Assembly: GCF_042433085.1 (NCBI RefSeq)
Contig: NZ_JBHLWA010000049.1
Location: 184,299 to 248,298 of the forward strand
Direction: 5' to 3'
DNA from: Gallibacterium melopsittaci
GTDB lineage: Bacteria; Pseudomonadota; Gammaproteobacteria; Enterobacterales; Pasteurellaceae
Length of the DNA: 64,000 nt
Both the position numbers and the translations under genes were made by a program. Below, one piece after another: positions 55,610-64,000 of this stretch. How positions within the stretch are numbered: position 1 is the first letter of the stretch; each line of letters begins with the position of its first letter. The notes beneath the pieces were generated by a model. It worked only from the letters and a program-made list of their open reading frames with translations, did no database searches and had not been told where the DNA came from.

Positions 55610-55644
55610 TAAAAAATAGGGCGTTCAAAACGCCCTTATTTGAT
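55610..55644 (-). terminator. Terminator between yebC and ruvC
   Basis: AGGGCGTT and AACGCCCT (55618-55636) form an eight-base stem. On the minus strand ATTTTTTAGG follows. It would limit read-through from yebC into ruvC. Confidence 0.85.
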
Positions 55645-55686
55645 ATTTAATGTTTAATCAGATTTTAAACCTCTGACCTATATTTT

Positions 55687-56427
55687 TTATAACAATGCTG
55701 CTACTTCGTCACTCATATCACCATTGTGATATACGTTTTGTACATCATCACAATCTTCGAGCATATCTACTAAACGCATTAGTTTTGGTGCAGTTTCCGC
55801 ATCTAACTCTGCTGTTGTAGATGGGATCATAGTTACTTCTGCTTCATTTACTTTAAAGCCTGCTTCCGTTAACGCATCACGCACTGCACTTAACTCTTCC
55901 CAAGCTGTATAGATTTCAAAACTACCATCATCTTGTGGTTGAACGTCATCTGCGCCTGCTTCAATTGCAGCTTCCATTAATGCATCTTCATCCGCTTCAT
56001 TCACTAAAATTAAGCCTTTGCGAGTAAAGAGATAAGCCACTGAACCGTCTGTACCTAAATTTCCACCAGATTTAGTAAAAGCATGGCGTACTTCAGAAAC
56101 CGTACGTTTGCGATTATCTGTCAAACATTCAACGATAATCGCTGTACCACCTGGACCGTAACCTTCATACACAATAGATTCCATATTGGTATCATCGCCA
56201 CCGCCTGCACCACGTTGAATAGCTCGATTGATAGTATCACGAGTCATATTGTTTGATAGTGCTTTATCTACCGCAGTACGTAAACGTGGGTTTGAACCAA
56301 CATCGGCTCCGCCCAATTTTGCTGCTGTAACTAACTCACGAATTAATTTAGTAAAAATTTTCCCACGTTGTGCGTCTTGCGCCGCTTTGCGGTGTTTAAT
56401 ATTAGCCCATTTACTGTGACCAGCCAT
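55687..56427 (-). CDS. yebC: YebC/PmpR-family regulator (TACO1 type)
   Basis: A 246-residue YebC-family protein that begins MAGHSKWANIKHRKAAQDAQRGK, the hallmark of the family, and contains NMTRDTINRAIQRGAGGGDD and YEGYGPGGTAIIVECLTDN. Members have been described as DNA-binding regulators and, more recently, as factors that help ribosomes through difficult stretches, like mitochondrial TACO1. Which role applies here is open. It is 12 bases after nudB in the leftward block. Confidence 0.95.
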   Translation of the reverse strand: MAGHSKWANIKHRKAAQDAQRGKIFTKLIRELVTAAKLGGADVGSNPRLRTAVDKALSNNMTRDTINRAIQRGAGGGDDTNMESIVYEGYGPGGTAIIVECLTDNRKRTVSEVRHAFTKSGGNLGTDGSVAYLFTRKGLILVNEADEDALMEAAIEAGADDVQPQDDGSFEIYTAWEELSAVRDALTEAGFKVNEAEVTMIPSTTAELDAETAPKLMRLVDMLEDCDDVQNVYHNGDMSDEVAALL

Positions 56428-56439
56428 GAAAAATCCTCT

Positions 56440-56895
56440 TTAATTTTCAATAGGTTGATGTATTACAAATTTTTCTATCGCTTGCGCGTTATTCCAAGAT
56501 TTTGTCATCTTCATTGCAGTTTCTGCTTCTACCCAACGATAAGCAGAATGCTCCGTTAATACAACTGGATACTCCTCTGCTAACGGTAAGGTAAACCAAT
56601 ATTCATGACAATGCGTTACATTAGGTGCGTAACGCGCACGAAATTGGGCAAAGATTTCAAAATCGACTTCATAGTGACAATCTTTAAGCGTACTTGGTAA
56701 TCTAGAAAGATCTAATTGTAGTTCTTCAAACACTTCCCGTTCTGCCGCTTGCGCTGGTGTTTCGCCAACTTCTAAACTGCCCGAAACAGATTGCCAAAAA
56801 TCCTGATCATCTTTACGTTGTAGCATTAATACTCGTTTAGTATGAGTACAATACACTACAACCAAAACCGATTCAGGGTGTTTATATTTCATCAT
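56440..56895 (-). CDS. nudB: Dihydroneopterin triphosphate pyrophosphatase NudB
   Basis: A 151-residue Nudix hydrolase. The Nudix box GSLEVGETPAQAAEREVFEEL has all metal-binding glutamates. NudB removes pyrophosphate from dihydroneopterin triphosphate in folate synthesis; the call is supported by overall likeness (ESVLVVVYCTHTKRVLMLQR) and the aspS..nudB-yebC-ruvC order. The stop codon of the upstream lipoprotein gene directly abuts its first ATG, with a second ATG in the next codon; either could be the start. Confidence 0.92.
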   Translation of the reverse strand: MMKYKHPESVLVVVYCTHTKRVLMLQRKDDQDFWQSVSGSLEVGETPAQAAEREVFEELQLDLSRLPSTLKDCHYEVDFEIFAQFRARYAPNVTHCHEYWFTLPLAEEYPVVLTEHSAYRWVEAETAMKMTKSWNNAQAIEKFVIHQPIEN

Positions 56896-57798
56896 TTACT
56901 CAGAAATAATCGTCTTAGTTGTATTAAATAAATAATCTGGTTTTACTACCCCAATTAAAGCACTATAAGGAATTAATAATTGAATTTCTCCCTCAGCATA
57001 AGAACCTAACTCATAAGGCAGATAACTTAATAATAAACCTTCATAAGTAAAGGTAAAATTATCTGTTGGCTCAAGCTGTCCTCCAGGTATAGATTCTCTT
57101 TCTTTCAATAATTGTTCTAACTTATCTGGGTCTTGCTCATTTTCTACAGTTGATATGTAATATAAATAAGCATTACGTAGCAACGCATTAAACTTCAATT
57201 GTTGATTAGGTAACAAAATATCATCTAGCTTTAATAATTTTTTTTCCTTTAAATCAAAGTTACTAAAGTGCGTACCATAAATACCATGTGCGCCACCAGA
57301 ATAAAGATAAAAATAATCAACGAACATTGCTAATTGCTGCCGTTGTCCGATAAAGCGTGGTTGATACTCAAATGAATAACCAATTGGTGCATGTTCAGCA
57401 TCGCTAAATAAATCAGCAATATTCTTAACATATTCCGATTTTAATTGATCAAATGGTAATTGTTTCCAACGTGCTTTAACTTTATCAACCTCTTCTGGCA
57501 AAAGATCCTTCCCTTCAGGAAAAAGATACTCTCGCATTTCCGATTGAAAGTAGTGATCAATCCAATCAACGTTGGTCTTTAACCCTTTTAAATCAATTTC
57601 ATAGCAACGATCATCAACAACACATTTTTTCTCCTGAATTATTGTTGTTGGTTCTGCACTAACTAATGGGATAGTTTCAGCAACAGACTGTTGAGTTGCT
57701 GTTGTCGCCACAGCAGATTGCACTACTGTTTTATCCTCTTTACAGGCAAATAGGGCAATACTTGCTAAGCAAAGTACACCCCATTTATATTGATTCAT
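56896..57798 (-). CDS. DUF3298/RsiV-like lipoprotein
   Basis: A 300-residue predicted lipoprotein. The signal peptide ends in the lipobox LFAC (Cys 19). After a short linker the region from about residue 60 has the DUF4163/DUF3298 layout (CYEIDLKGLKTNVDWIDHYF, then YSGGAHGIYGTHFSNFDLK, then FTYEGLLLSYLPYELGSYAEGE), as in the RsiV/PdaC group. Function in Gram-negatives is not established; lysozyme binding is known for Bacillus RsiV, so a link to lysozyme or peptidoglycan is only a suggestion. It sits between aspS (nine bases) and nudB (zero bases), breaking the enteric aspS-nudB order. Confidence 0.82.
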   Translation of the reverse strand: MNQYKWGVLCLASIALFACKEDKTVVQSAVATTATQQSVAETIPLVSAEPTTIIQEKKCVVDDRCYEIDLKGLKTNVDWIDHYFQSEMREYLFPEGKDLLPEEVDKVKARWKQLPFDQLKSEYVKNIADLFSDAEHAPIGYSFEYQPRFIGQRQQLAMFVDYFYLYSGGAHGIYGTHFSNFDLKEKKLLKLDDILLPNQQLKFNALLRNAYLYYISTVENEQDPDKLEQLLKERESIPGGQLEPTDNFTFTYEGLLLSYLPYELGSYAEGEIQLLIPYSALIGVVKPDYLFNTTKTIISE

Positions 57799-57807
57799 TT
57801 TTGCCTC

Positions 57808-59577
57808 TTATTCTTTCACTTTAGTGACTTGAATGGCTAACTCTTGTAATGCTTGTTCATTCGCATAACTTGGTGCTTCCGTCATTAAGCAAGCTGCTGC
57901 TGTTGTTTTCGGGAAAGCAATGACATCACGGATATTTTCTGTGCCAGTTAATAACATGGTTAAGCGATCTAAACCAAACGCTAAGCCTGCGTGTGGTGGT
58001 GTACCAAATTTTAATGCATCCAATAAGAAGCCAAATTTTTCACGTTGTTCTTGTTCATTAATACCTAAAATGCGGAATACAGTTTGTTGCATTTTTGGAT
58101 CAAAAATACGCACTGAACCACCACCGACTTCATAACCATTAATCACCATATCATAAGCATTCGCTACTGCATCCACTGGAGATTGTTCCAACTCTTCTGG
58201 TGAAACATGTGCTGGTGAGGTAAATGGATGGTGCATTGCCGCTAAACCACCTTCACCATCATCTTCGAACATTGGGAAATCAATTACCCATAATGGCGCC
58301 CACTGATCTAACTTCGTCAAGCCACAATCACGCCCTAATTTCAAGCGTAATGCACCCATTGCATCTGTTACGACTTTATAGCTATCTGCACCAAAGAAAA
58401 TAATATCGCCTGTTTGTGCTTGTACACGTTCTAATAAGGCTTTTAGGACTTCTTCAGATAAGAATTTAGCGATTGGGCTTTGTACACCTTCTGCACCAGC
58501 AGCAAGATCATTAATCTTCATCCAAGCTAAACCTTTCGCACCATAAATACTTACAAATTGAGTATATTCATCAATTTGTTTACGAGTAATGTGAGAACCG
58601 TTTGGCACACGAATTGCTGCAATACGACCTTTAGGATCATTTGCAGGACCACTAAATACTTTGAAATCAACTTCTTTTAGTAAATCAGCTACATCTACCA
58701 TTTCCAATGGATTACGTAAATCTGGCTTATCTGAACCAAAACGACGCATCGCTTCTGCAAATGTCATCACTGGGAATTTACCTAAATCTATGCCTAAAAT
58801 TTCTAACCATAAACCATGTACCATCTCTTCCATAATTAAACGTACTTCTGGTGCAGTTAAGAAAGAGGTTTCCACATCGATTTGGGTAAATTCAGGTTGG
58901 CGATCTGCGCGTAAATCTTCATCACGGAAGCACTTCACAATTTGATAATAGCGATCAAAACCAGACATCATCAATAATTGCTTAAAGAGCTGAGGTGATT
59001 GTGGTAATGCGTAGAATTTTCCTTTGTGAACACGACTTGGGACGAGATAATCACGTGCCCCTTCTGGCGTAGCTTTGGTTAGCATTGGGGTTTCAATGTC
59101 AAGGAAACCATGACTATCCATAAAACGGCGTACATAACTGGTAATTTTAGCGCGAGTTTTTAAGCGTTGTGCCATTTCTGGACGGCGTAAATCCAAATAA
59201 CGATATTTTAAACGTTGTTCTTCAGTATTATTTTGATTGAAATCTAATGGCAATACATCTGATGCGTTATAAATTAAAACATCGGTCGCAGAAACTTCTA
59301 CTTCACCAGTTGCCATATTTTTGTTGATTTGATTATCTGGACGAGCAATCACTTGGCCTTTAATTTGGATACAATATTCGCTACGTAAATTTGCTGCTTT
59401 TTCAAAGGCTTGTTTATTTTGTGGATCAATAAATACTTGAACAATCCCTTCACGATCACGCATATCGATAAAAATCAATCCGCCTAAATCACGACGACGG
59501 TGTACCCAACCACTCAGTATTACCTCTTGACCAATATGACTACGGTTTAATGCACCGCAATAATGTGAACGCATCAT
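57808..59577 (-). CDS. aspS: Aspartyl-tRNA synthetase AspS
   Basis: A class IIb synthetase of 589 residues, normal for bacteria. An N-terminal OB-fold anticodon domain (VILSGWVHRRRDLGGLIFID) is followed by class II motif 1 (FLDIETPMLTKATPEGARD), motif 2 (YQIVKCFRDEDLRADRQPEFTQ) and motif 3 (AGLAFGLDRLTMLL), with the bacterial GAD insert between (about 290-430). Two ATGs begin the frame; AAGGA is nine bases from the first, which is used. It leads the leftward aspS-lipoprotein-nudB-yebC block. Confidence 0.97.
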   Translation of the reverse strand: MMRSHYCGALNRSHIGQEVILSGWVHRRRDLGGLIFIDMRDREGIVQVFIDPQNKQAFEKAANLRSEYCIQIKGQVIARPDNQINKNMATGEVEVSATDVLIYNASDVLPLDFNQNNTEEQRLKYRYLDLRRPEMAQRLKTRAKITSYVRRFMDSHGFLDIETPMLTKATPEGARDYLVPSRVHKGKFYALPQSPQLFKQLLMMSGFDRYYQIVKCFRDEDLRADRQPEFTQIDVETSFLTAPEVRLIMEEMVHGLWLEILGIDLGKFPVMTFAEAMRRFGSDKPDLRNPLEMVDVADLLKEVDFKVFSGPANDPKGRIAAIRVPNGSHITRKQIDEYTQFVSIYGAKGLAWMKINDLAAGAEGVQSPIAKFLSEEVLKALLERVQAQTGDIIFFGADSYKVVTDAMGALRLKLGRDCGLTKLDQWAPLWVIDFPMFEDDGEGGLAAMHHPFTSPAHVSPEELEQSPVDAVANAYDMVINGYEVGGGSVRIFDPKMQQTVFRILGINEQEQREKFGFLLDALKFGTPPHAGLAFGLDRLTMLLTGTENIRDVIAFPKTTAAACLMTEAPSYANEQALQELAIQVTKVKE

Positions 59578-59718
59578 AATAATAAATCCTTGTTTTTAAA
59601 TTAAGCTAAAAATTAACTTGGCGATTATAGCGAAAATCCGCACTACTTTGAATTGGATTAATACATTTCCCATCAGAAATCTTTAAAAAGCTAATCTCTC
59701 GTCCACTTTTCTGTTAAT

Positions 59719-60447
59719 TTAGGCTTTAATTGCTAGCATTGAACCAAAGTTAAAACATTGAAACCACATCGCTACATGTTGGAAACCAATTTTTTCTAAT
59801 AATAATTTTTGGCTAGCAATACTATCTGTTTTCATCACATTTTCTAATGCTGTGCGTTTTTGACTCACTTCTAACTCACTATAACCATTAGCTCGTTTAA
59901 ATGTGTGGTGTAAATCAATTTGCAGATCATTAATCACATCATCTTCAAAACGATATTTTTCCGATAAGACTAAGATTCCGCCTTTCGTCAATCCTTGATA
60001 AATTTTCGCTAATAGTGCTTCCCTATCTGCAGGTGGCACAAATTGCAGCGTAAAATTTAACACCACCATAGACGCATTAGTGATTTCAATATCACGAATA
60101 TCAGCGCATATAATCTCAACGGGTACATCACTATGGTAAGCCGCTAAATGTTGTCGGCATCGTTGTACCATAGGTTCTGAATTATCTATACCAAAAATTT
60201 TAACCCCGTCACATTTAATATTACGTCGCATTGATAATGTTGCTGCTCCTCGTGAACAGCCTAAGTCAAACACATTCGTTTCAGGCTGCACAAAACGCTC
60301 TGCTAGCATACCTATTGCCGTAATAATATTTGAATAACCAGGAACTGAACGTTGAATCATATCAGGAAATACTTCCGCTACACGTTCATCGAAAGTAAAG
60401 TCACCCAATTTCTCAATGGGTGCTGAAAAAATCATATCTTTAGACAT
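59719..60447 (-). CDS. cmoA: Carboxy-SAM synthase CmoA
   Basis: CmoA makes carboxy-S-adenosylmethionine from SAM and prephenate, used by CmoB to form cmo5U34 in tRNA. The 242-residue methyltransferase-fold protein begins MSKDMIFSAPIEKLGDFTFDERVAEVFPD, the family start. It has the SAM motif NVFDLGCSRGAATLSM and MVVLNFTLQFVPP. cmoB is not beside it here, unlike E. coli. It stands between aspS and the LTA-synthase-like gene on the same strand with gaps of about 120-140 bases. Confidence 0.95.
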   Translation of the reverse strand: MSKDMIFSAPIEKLGDFTFDERVAEVFPDMIQRSVPGYSNIITAIGMLAERFVQPETNVFDLGCSRGAATLSMRRNIKCDGVKIFGIDNSEPMVQRCRQHLAAYHSDVPVEIICADIRDIEITNASMVVLNFTLQFVPPADREALLAKIYQGLTKGGILVLSEKYRFEDDVINDLQIDLHHTFKRANGYSELEVSQKRTALENVMKTDSIASQKLLLEKIGFQHVAMWFQCFNFGSMLAIKA

Positions 60448-60511
60448 AATAATATTCTGAGAAATAAAAAAGTGGGTATTGTAATAGAAAATTGCCTATT
60501 TTTTAAGATAA

Positions 60512-60546
60512 ATAAAGGCTCTCTAAAATAAATCCGAGAGCCTTAT
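60512..60546 (-). terminator. Terminator of the LTA-synthase-like gene
   Basis: AAGGCTCTC at 60515-60523 pairs with GAGAGCCTT at 60536-60544. On the minus strand TATTTATC follows. It lies about 22 bases past the stop at 60567. Confidence 0.78.
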
Positions 60547-60566
60547 CATTCAAATTGAGATTACAA

Positions 60567-62498
60567 TTATTTCTTTTCAGGTAAATGATACAAGCGATTC
60601 TTATATAAATAACTTCCCCAAAGTGCATAAGTTAATGCTTGTTTTTTCATTTCTTCTGGCACATCTGCTGGCTGTAATACTTTTTTACTAAGATCATATT
60701 TAAATCCAGCTGGCTGTTTTTCAGGTTGTAAAATCACAACTTGTTGTTGTTCATTCATTAATGCCATTGATTTGTCAAACTGCATTAAAGCACGATTTGG
60801 ACTATATTTTGTTAAATCAAAACCTAACATTGGATATTCTGCATCGATCCCAATCAGTGATAACAATGTTGGTGGCATATCAATTTGGCTCACTAAACGA
60901 TTATCTTGTTTAGATGCAATTCCATCGCCAATAATTAACGCTGGAATATGGAAATGGGCAATTGGCACTAATGAAGCACCAGCAACACGAGAATCATGAT
61001 CGGCAATCACTAAAAAGACAGTATCTTTCCAATAATCTGATTGTTTTGCTCGTTTAAAAAATTCACCAATTGCAAAATCAGCATATTTGGCCGCATTATT
61101 TCTCGTTGCTTTTGGTTGTTCATAGAGTTCAATCTTATTATCTGGAAACTCAAAAGGATCATGATTACTTGAACTAAAGACTAAGCTAAAGAATGGCTTG
61201 CCCTGTTGTTGTAACTTACGAAATTCTTCATCAGCTCGAATAAAGAGATCTTCATCAGATACTCCCCAAGTACCTTTAAACATTGGTTTTGGATAATCAT
61301 TTTGATCGATAATAAATTGGAATCCATTACCATAAAAGAAACTTGCCATATTATCAAAATGCTTTTCACCACCGTAAATAAAAGAGGTGTGATAACCTTT
61401 TCTTGCTAATAAATCAGCAATCGTAAAGAAACCTGTTTGACTATTTGGCAGTTTCACTACTGCACGGGCTGGTGTCGGAGTAAACCCAGTTACCACTGCT
61501 TCAATACCACGAACTGAGCGTGTTCCTGTGGCATATAAATTTTCAAACCACCATCCCTCTTTACTTAACTGATCAAGATTTGGAGATAATGGTAATCCAC
61601 CTAATGAACCAATAAATTGTGCACCTAAACTCTCTTCCAAAATAATCACCAGATTTTTTGGTTTACCATGATAACTTGCTTCATTCTTGCTCAATAATGG
61701 AATATCGCCAGGAATATAATCACTCGCTGGACGAGGATGTAAATTTTTCAGTGTAACTAACATTTCTTCAGGTGGCAGATGACCATAAATCTCTGATGAG
61801 TTCTCTTCATCTCCCATTTGTTGCAATGCAAACAGGACCGAATAACCTGAATTTAATACCAATGAATTCACTAACGCATCAGAAGAGAAAGCTACCATTG
61901 AAGGATTAATGCCTCGATGTGCAAAAGTTGATCTCGCACCAATAAATACTAAGCCAGCAATCAAAATTGCCACTACTGGGCGATAAATCCAGCGACCCGC
62001 ATTAGCATCACGCACTACATAACCAGAAAGTTTCCAATATCCCCAAATCGCTAAAATGGTAATAATGATTGACATAATCATCGTGAACAAATGCCCTTTT
62101 GCTAACATTGTAAAGACTTCACGCGGATTCACGAGATATTCAACAAATAAGCGATTTGGGCGGAAATCATAAGTACTAATAAACTCTGGTGTTGCTAATT
62201 CCATAAATAAGATAAAAACAGAACCAGCAGTTAAAACTACCCGTAAAACTACCCTAAAAGCCGAACCAAATTGCGTTTTATCCAGAAATAAAGCAGATAA
62301 AAAAGCAAATAATCCAAATAGCCAACATAAGGACACTACATCCATACGCACGCCTTGAATCAATAATGGAAACCATCCATCTACGGCATCAACACGCTCT
62401 TTCTGCCAAAAAGCCAATCCAAGACGACTACCTGATAAAATAATTAAATTTAAAATGAAAAAATAGAGTACGGGATAAAAAGAAAAAATTCGCAACAT
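60567..62498 (-). CDS. LTA-synthase-like membrane sulfatase / phosphoglycerol transferase
   Basis: A 643-residue protein with about five N-terminal membrane helices (to about residue 200) and a periplasmic alkaline-phosphatase-superfamily domain. Metal and nucleophile motifs are visible: NLVIILEESLGAQFIGSLGG (metal-binding Glu), ENLYATGTRSVRGIEAV (Thr nucleophile), SSSNHDPFEFP and LVIADHDSRVAG (metal-binding Asp-His). Such enzymes move phosphoglycerol or phosphoethanolamine onto glucans, lipids or LPS. Gram-negatives have no lipoteichoic acid, so OpgB-like glucan decoration or a related envelope change is more likely; the substrate is not readable. It is transcribed alone. Confidence 0.86.
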   Translation of the reverse strand: MLRIFSFYPVLYFFILNLIILSGSRLGLAFWQKERVDAVDGWFPLLIQGVRMDVVSLCWLFGLFAFLSALFLDKTQFGSAFRVVLRVVLTAGSVFILFMELATPEFISTYDFRPNRLFVEYLVNPREVFTMLAKGHLFTMIMSIIITILAIWGYWKLSGYVVRDANAGRWIYRPVVAILIAGLVFIGARSTFAHRGINPSMVAFSSDALVNSLVLNSGYSVLFALQQMGDEENSSEIYGHLPPEEMLVTLKNLHPRPASDYIPGDIPLLSKNEASYHGKPKNLVIILEESLGAQFIGSLGGLPLSPNLDQLSKEGWWFENLYATGTRSVRGIEAVVTGFTPTPARAVVKLPNSQTGFFTIADLLARKGYHTSFIYGGEKHFDNMASFFYGNGFQFIIDQNDYPKPMFKGTWGVSDEDLFIRADEEFRKLQQQGKPFFSLVFSSSNHDPFEFPDNKIELYEQPKATRNNAAKYADFAIGEFFKRAKQSDYWKDTVFLVIADHDSRVAGASLVPIAHFHIPALIIGDGIASKQDNRLVSQIDMPPTLLSLIGIDAEYPMLGFDLTKYSPNRALMQFDKSMALMNEQQQVVILQPEKQPAGFKYDLSKKVLQPADVPEEMKKQALTYALWGSYLYKNRLYHLPEKK

Positions 62499-62533
62499 AG
62501 TAACTTCACATCCTGATGTTTATTGCTCTCAAT

Positions 62534-62576
62534 AAAATAAAAAACCTCTAATAGTAGAGGCAGCTATTAGAGATTT
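62534..62576 (-). terminator. Terminator of ycbL
   Basis: CTCTAATAG at 62546-62554 pairs with CTATTAGAG at 62564-62572. On the minus strand GTTTTTTATTTT follows. It separates ycbL from the LTA-synthase-like gene. Confidence 0.9.
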
Positions 62577-62599
62577 ATTTGATTAAAGAGTTCCCTTAT

Positions 62600-63241
62600 T
62601 TAGTCGATATTTTGTGCAGTTAAAAAAGGATTTTTACTTTTTTCATCTGCTATCGTCGTTAATAATCCGTGACCAGCGACAATTTGCATTTCATCATCTA
62701 GTGGCCATAGTTTTTCTTTGATACTTTGAATTAATTGAGAAAAGTTTCCACCTGGAAAATCAGTGCGTCCAATACTGCGGCGAAATAGAACATCACCAGT
62801 AAAAGCAATATTTTCTACTTTATTAATGAAACCAATATGACCTGGCGTATGCCCTGGAAGATGTAAAACATCAAATGAAAAATCACCAACCGCTATCACA
62901 TCACCTTCATTTAACCAACGATCTGGTGTCAATGGTGCACAATAAGGTAAGCCAAATTGCTCTGCTTGTTGTGGTAAGCCCTGCAACCAATAATCATCTG
63001 ATTTTTCTGGACCAACAATCTCTATGCTAAATTCACGCTTTAATTTTGCTGCTGCACCAACATGATCAAGATGACCATGCGTTAATAAAATTAATCTTGG
63101 AATTAATTGATTTTCTTGAATAAATTGGATAATTCTTTCCGCTTCGCCGCCAGGATCAATGATAGCGGCATTTTTTTGATCATCCCAAACAACAGAACAA
63201 TTTTGTTGAAAAGGGGTAACTGGAATAATTTGTACATTCAT
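62600..63241 (-). CDS. ycbL: YcbL-type metallo-beta-lactamase-fold hydrolase (glyoxalase II-like)
   Basis: A compact 213-residue MBL-fold enzyme. Zinc ligands lie in LTHGHLDHVGAA (HxHxDH), LHLPGHTPGHIGF, FTGDVLFRRSIGRTDFPGG and VAGHG. YcbL/GloC enzymes hydrolyse S-lactoylglutathione, but the small size without the glyoxalase II C-terminal domain leaves the true substrate open. It is 21 bases downstream of ycbK, the order also seen in enterics, so the two are probably co-transcribed. Confidence 0.92.
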   Translation of the reverse strand: MNVQIIPVTPFQQNCSVVWDDQKNAAIIDPGGEAERIIQFIQENQLIPRLILLTHGHLDHVGAAAKLKREFSIEIVGPEKSDDYWLQGLPQQAEQFGLPYCAPLTPDRWLNEGDVIAVGDFSFDVLHLPGHTPGHIGFINKVENIAFTGDVLFRRSIGRTDFPGGNFSQLIQSIKEKLWPLDDEMQIVAGHGLLTTIADEKSKNPFLTAQNID

Positions 63242-63262
63242 AATGATTATAAACTTCTATCA

Positions 63263-63823
63263 TCAACTACCACGCCATGTACGATTAGGACCTGTATCCA
63301 CATGTACAAAATTACTGCGTGGGTAATAACCTACTCCACCATTATTCAAAGATTGTGCTGCTTTACGTACATTATCTAATGAAACATTACTAATACGAAA
63401 ATCCACAGCTTGCCCACGCATATGATAACTATTACTTGCAACACCTTTACTGCGACGATGCATTGCTGCATTAGTTGCAGGCGCACGATAACCACAAATA
63501 ATTGAAATTTCACAAGAACGTAAACCTAAGCGAGATTGAATTTGGTAAAGTTTAGTGAATAAATGCGGATCCATAGTATGAACTAAGTTAGTTCGTCTAT
63601 CACGCATCAAATAATTTAATTTTTGTAAATCAGCTTTTGCTACTCCTTTACCTGGAGAAAATGGGGAACTAAATTTCTCGCCTGTATTAATATTTTTAAA
63701 ATGTAAAATTTTAGGAGCAGCGGTAGATAAAACAGCGAACGCAGAATTCGCTACAAATGAACTACCCAACATAATACCGCCCAACGATAGCCATCTGCGG
63801 CGAGATTGATCAATATTGCCCAT
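63263..63823 (-). CDS. mepK: MepK/YcbK-type murein endopeptidase with twin-arginine signal
   Basis: A 186-residue exported protein. The N-terminus RRRWLSLGG followed by a hydrophobic stretch is a Tat signal. The peptidase M15-like domain has ICGYRAPATNAAMHR, SYHMRGQAVDFRI (zinc ligands His and Asp) and NFVHVDTGPNRTW (His). E. coli MepK cleaves mDAP-mDAP cross-links in peptidoglycan. Its TAT export suggests folding, perhaps with zinc, before transport. It is first in a leftward pair with ycbL. Confidence 0.93.
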   Translation of the reverse strand: MGNIDQSRRRWLSLGGIMLGSSFVANSAFAVLSTAAPKILHFKNINTGEKFSSPFSPGKGVAKADLQKLNYLMRDRRTNLVHTMDPHLFTKLYQIQSRLGLRSCEISIICGYRAPATNAAMHRRSKGVASNSYHMRGQAVDFRISNVSLDNVRKAAQSLNNGGVGYYPRSNFVHVDTGPNRTWRGS

Positions 63824-63865
63824 TTCCTTGTTTCCTATTGGTAAGTGATTTATCAGAGGTCAACA

Positions 63866-63895
63866 GAAAGGCTATTGCATAAACAATAGCCTTCT
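63866..63895. other. Stem-loop right of mepK
   Basis: AAGGCTATTG at 63868-63877 pairs with CAATAGCCTT at 63884-63893, ten perfect pairs with a six-base loop. No strong T-run follows on either strand. It may end transcription coming from beyond the window edge. Confidence 0.5.
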
Positions 63896-63933
63896 GGATT
63901 ATACTGATTTTTTCTCTAGATTAAAGCGGCATA

Positions 63934-63990
63934 GTAGACAAAATTGTTGCTGATGTGTCAAAAACTATGCCAAGTGGACAAAATTGTGGC
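63934..63990. repeat. Tandem about 20-bp motifs at the window edge
   Basis: GTAGACAAAATTGTTGC (63934-63950), a weaker GTGTCAAAAACTATGCC (63955-63971) and GTGGACAAAATTGTGGC (63974-63990) follow one another at 21- and 19-base steps. Tandem sites of this sort mark the ends of some transposons, where the transposase binds. The window stops at 64000, so no element can be shown. Confidence 0.55.
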
Positions 63991-64000
63991 TAATATTTAT

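Overview
The window is about 64 kb of low-GC DNA from a gamma-proteobacterium, almost certainly a member of the Pasteurellaceae. The evidence is the protein families and the gene order: cyaA divergent from hemCDXY, yoaA-tsaB, ydiJ-menI-hemH, a lonB-like gene next to fabA, aspS..nudB-yebC-ruvC, ycbK-ycbL, and a SiaP plus fused SiaQM pair that reads like the Haemophilus sialic-acid transporter. I cannot name the genus. On reading through I saw no complete copy of either standard Pasteurellaceae DNA-uptake 9-mer, which is unexpected.

Layout. Bases 1-7 kb hold the end of the helicase gene yoaA, then tsaB, then the leftward hemC-hemD-hemX-hemY operon. Bases 7-15.3 kb hold cyaA, a NarP-type regulator, a chalcone-isomerase-like exported protein, a DUF488 protein, ompW behind an FNR-type promoter, bioD, and lysC behind a lysine riboswitch. 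Bases 15.4-18.5 kb hold the sialic-acid TRAP transporter siaP-siaQM, with a terminator between the two genes and a CRP-like site upstream. Bases 18.5-18.7 kb hold a tiny type I-F CRISPR array with three spacers and no cas genes in the window. Then come amtB-glnK, a MOSC-domain gene and an MFS transporter.

The centre (23.1-46.0 kb, leftward) is a two-partner secretion locus that takes up about a third of the window. It has a TpsB outer-membrane transporter and a single giant TpsA exoprotein of about 6,894 residues (LktA-type filamentous adhesin family). A small YbjN-like gene follows, placed so that it looks like the last gene of the operon. The exoprotein has a TPS domain, thousands of residues of beta-helix-like repeats, two helical inserts, and a C-terminal array of near-identical 107-residue repeats made of 21-22-residue coils.

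Bases 46.4-64 kb are mostly housekeeping: ompA, ydiJ-menI-hemH (joined by one-base overlaps), a LonB/YcbZ-type protease, fabA, then the leftward genes ruvC, yebC, nudB, a DUF3298-type lipoprotein, aspS, cmoA, an LTA-synthase-like membrane sulfatase, ycbL and ycbK/mepK. The last 70 bases carry short tandem motifs that could be the edge of a mobile element continuing outside the window.

The most notable items are the giant TPS exoprotein with its hierarchical repeats, its possible YbjN-like partner, the paired 16-bp repeats upstream of it, and the orphan I-F mini-array. Function calls rest on motif recognition by eye; no database search was run.
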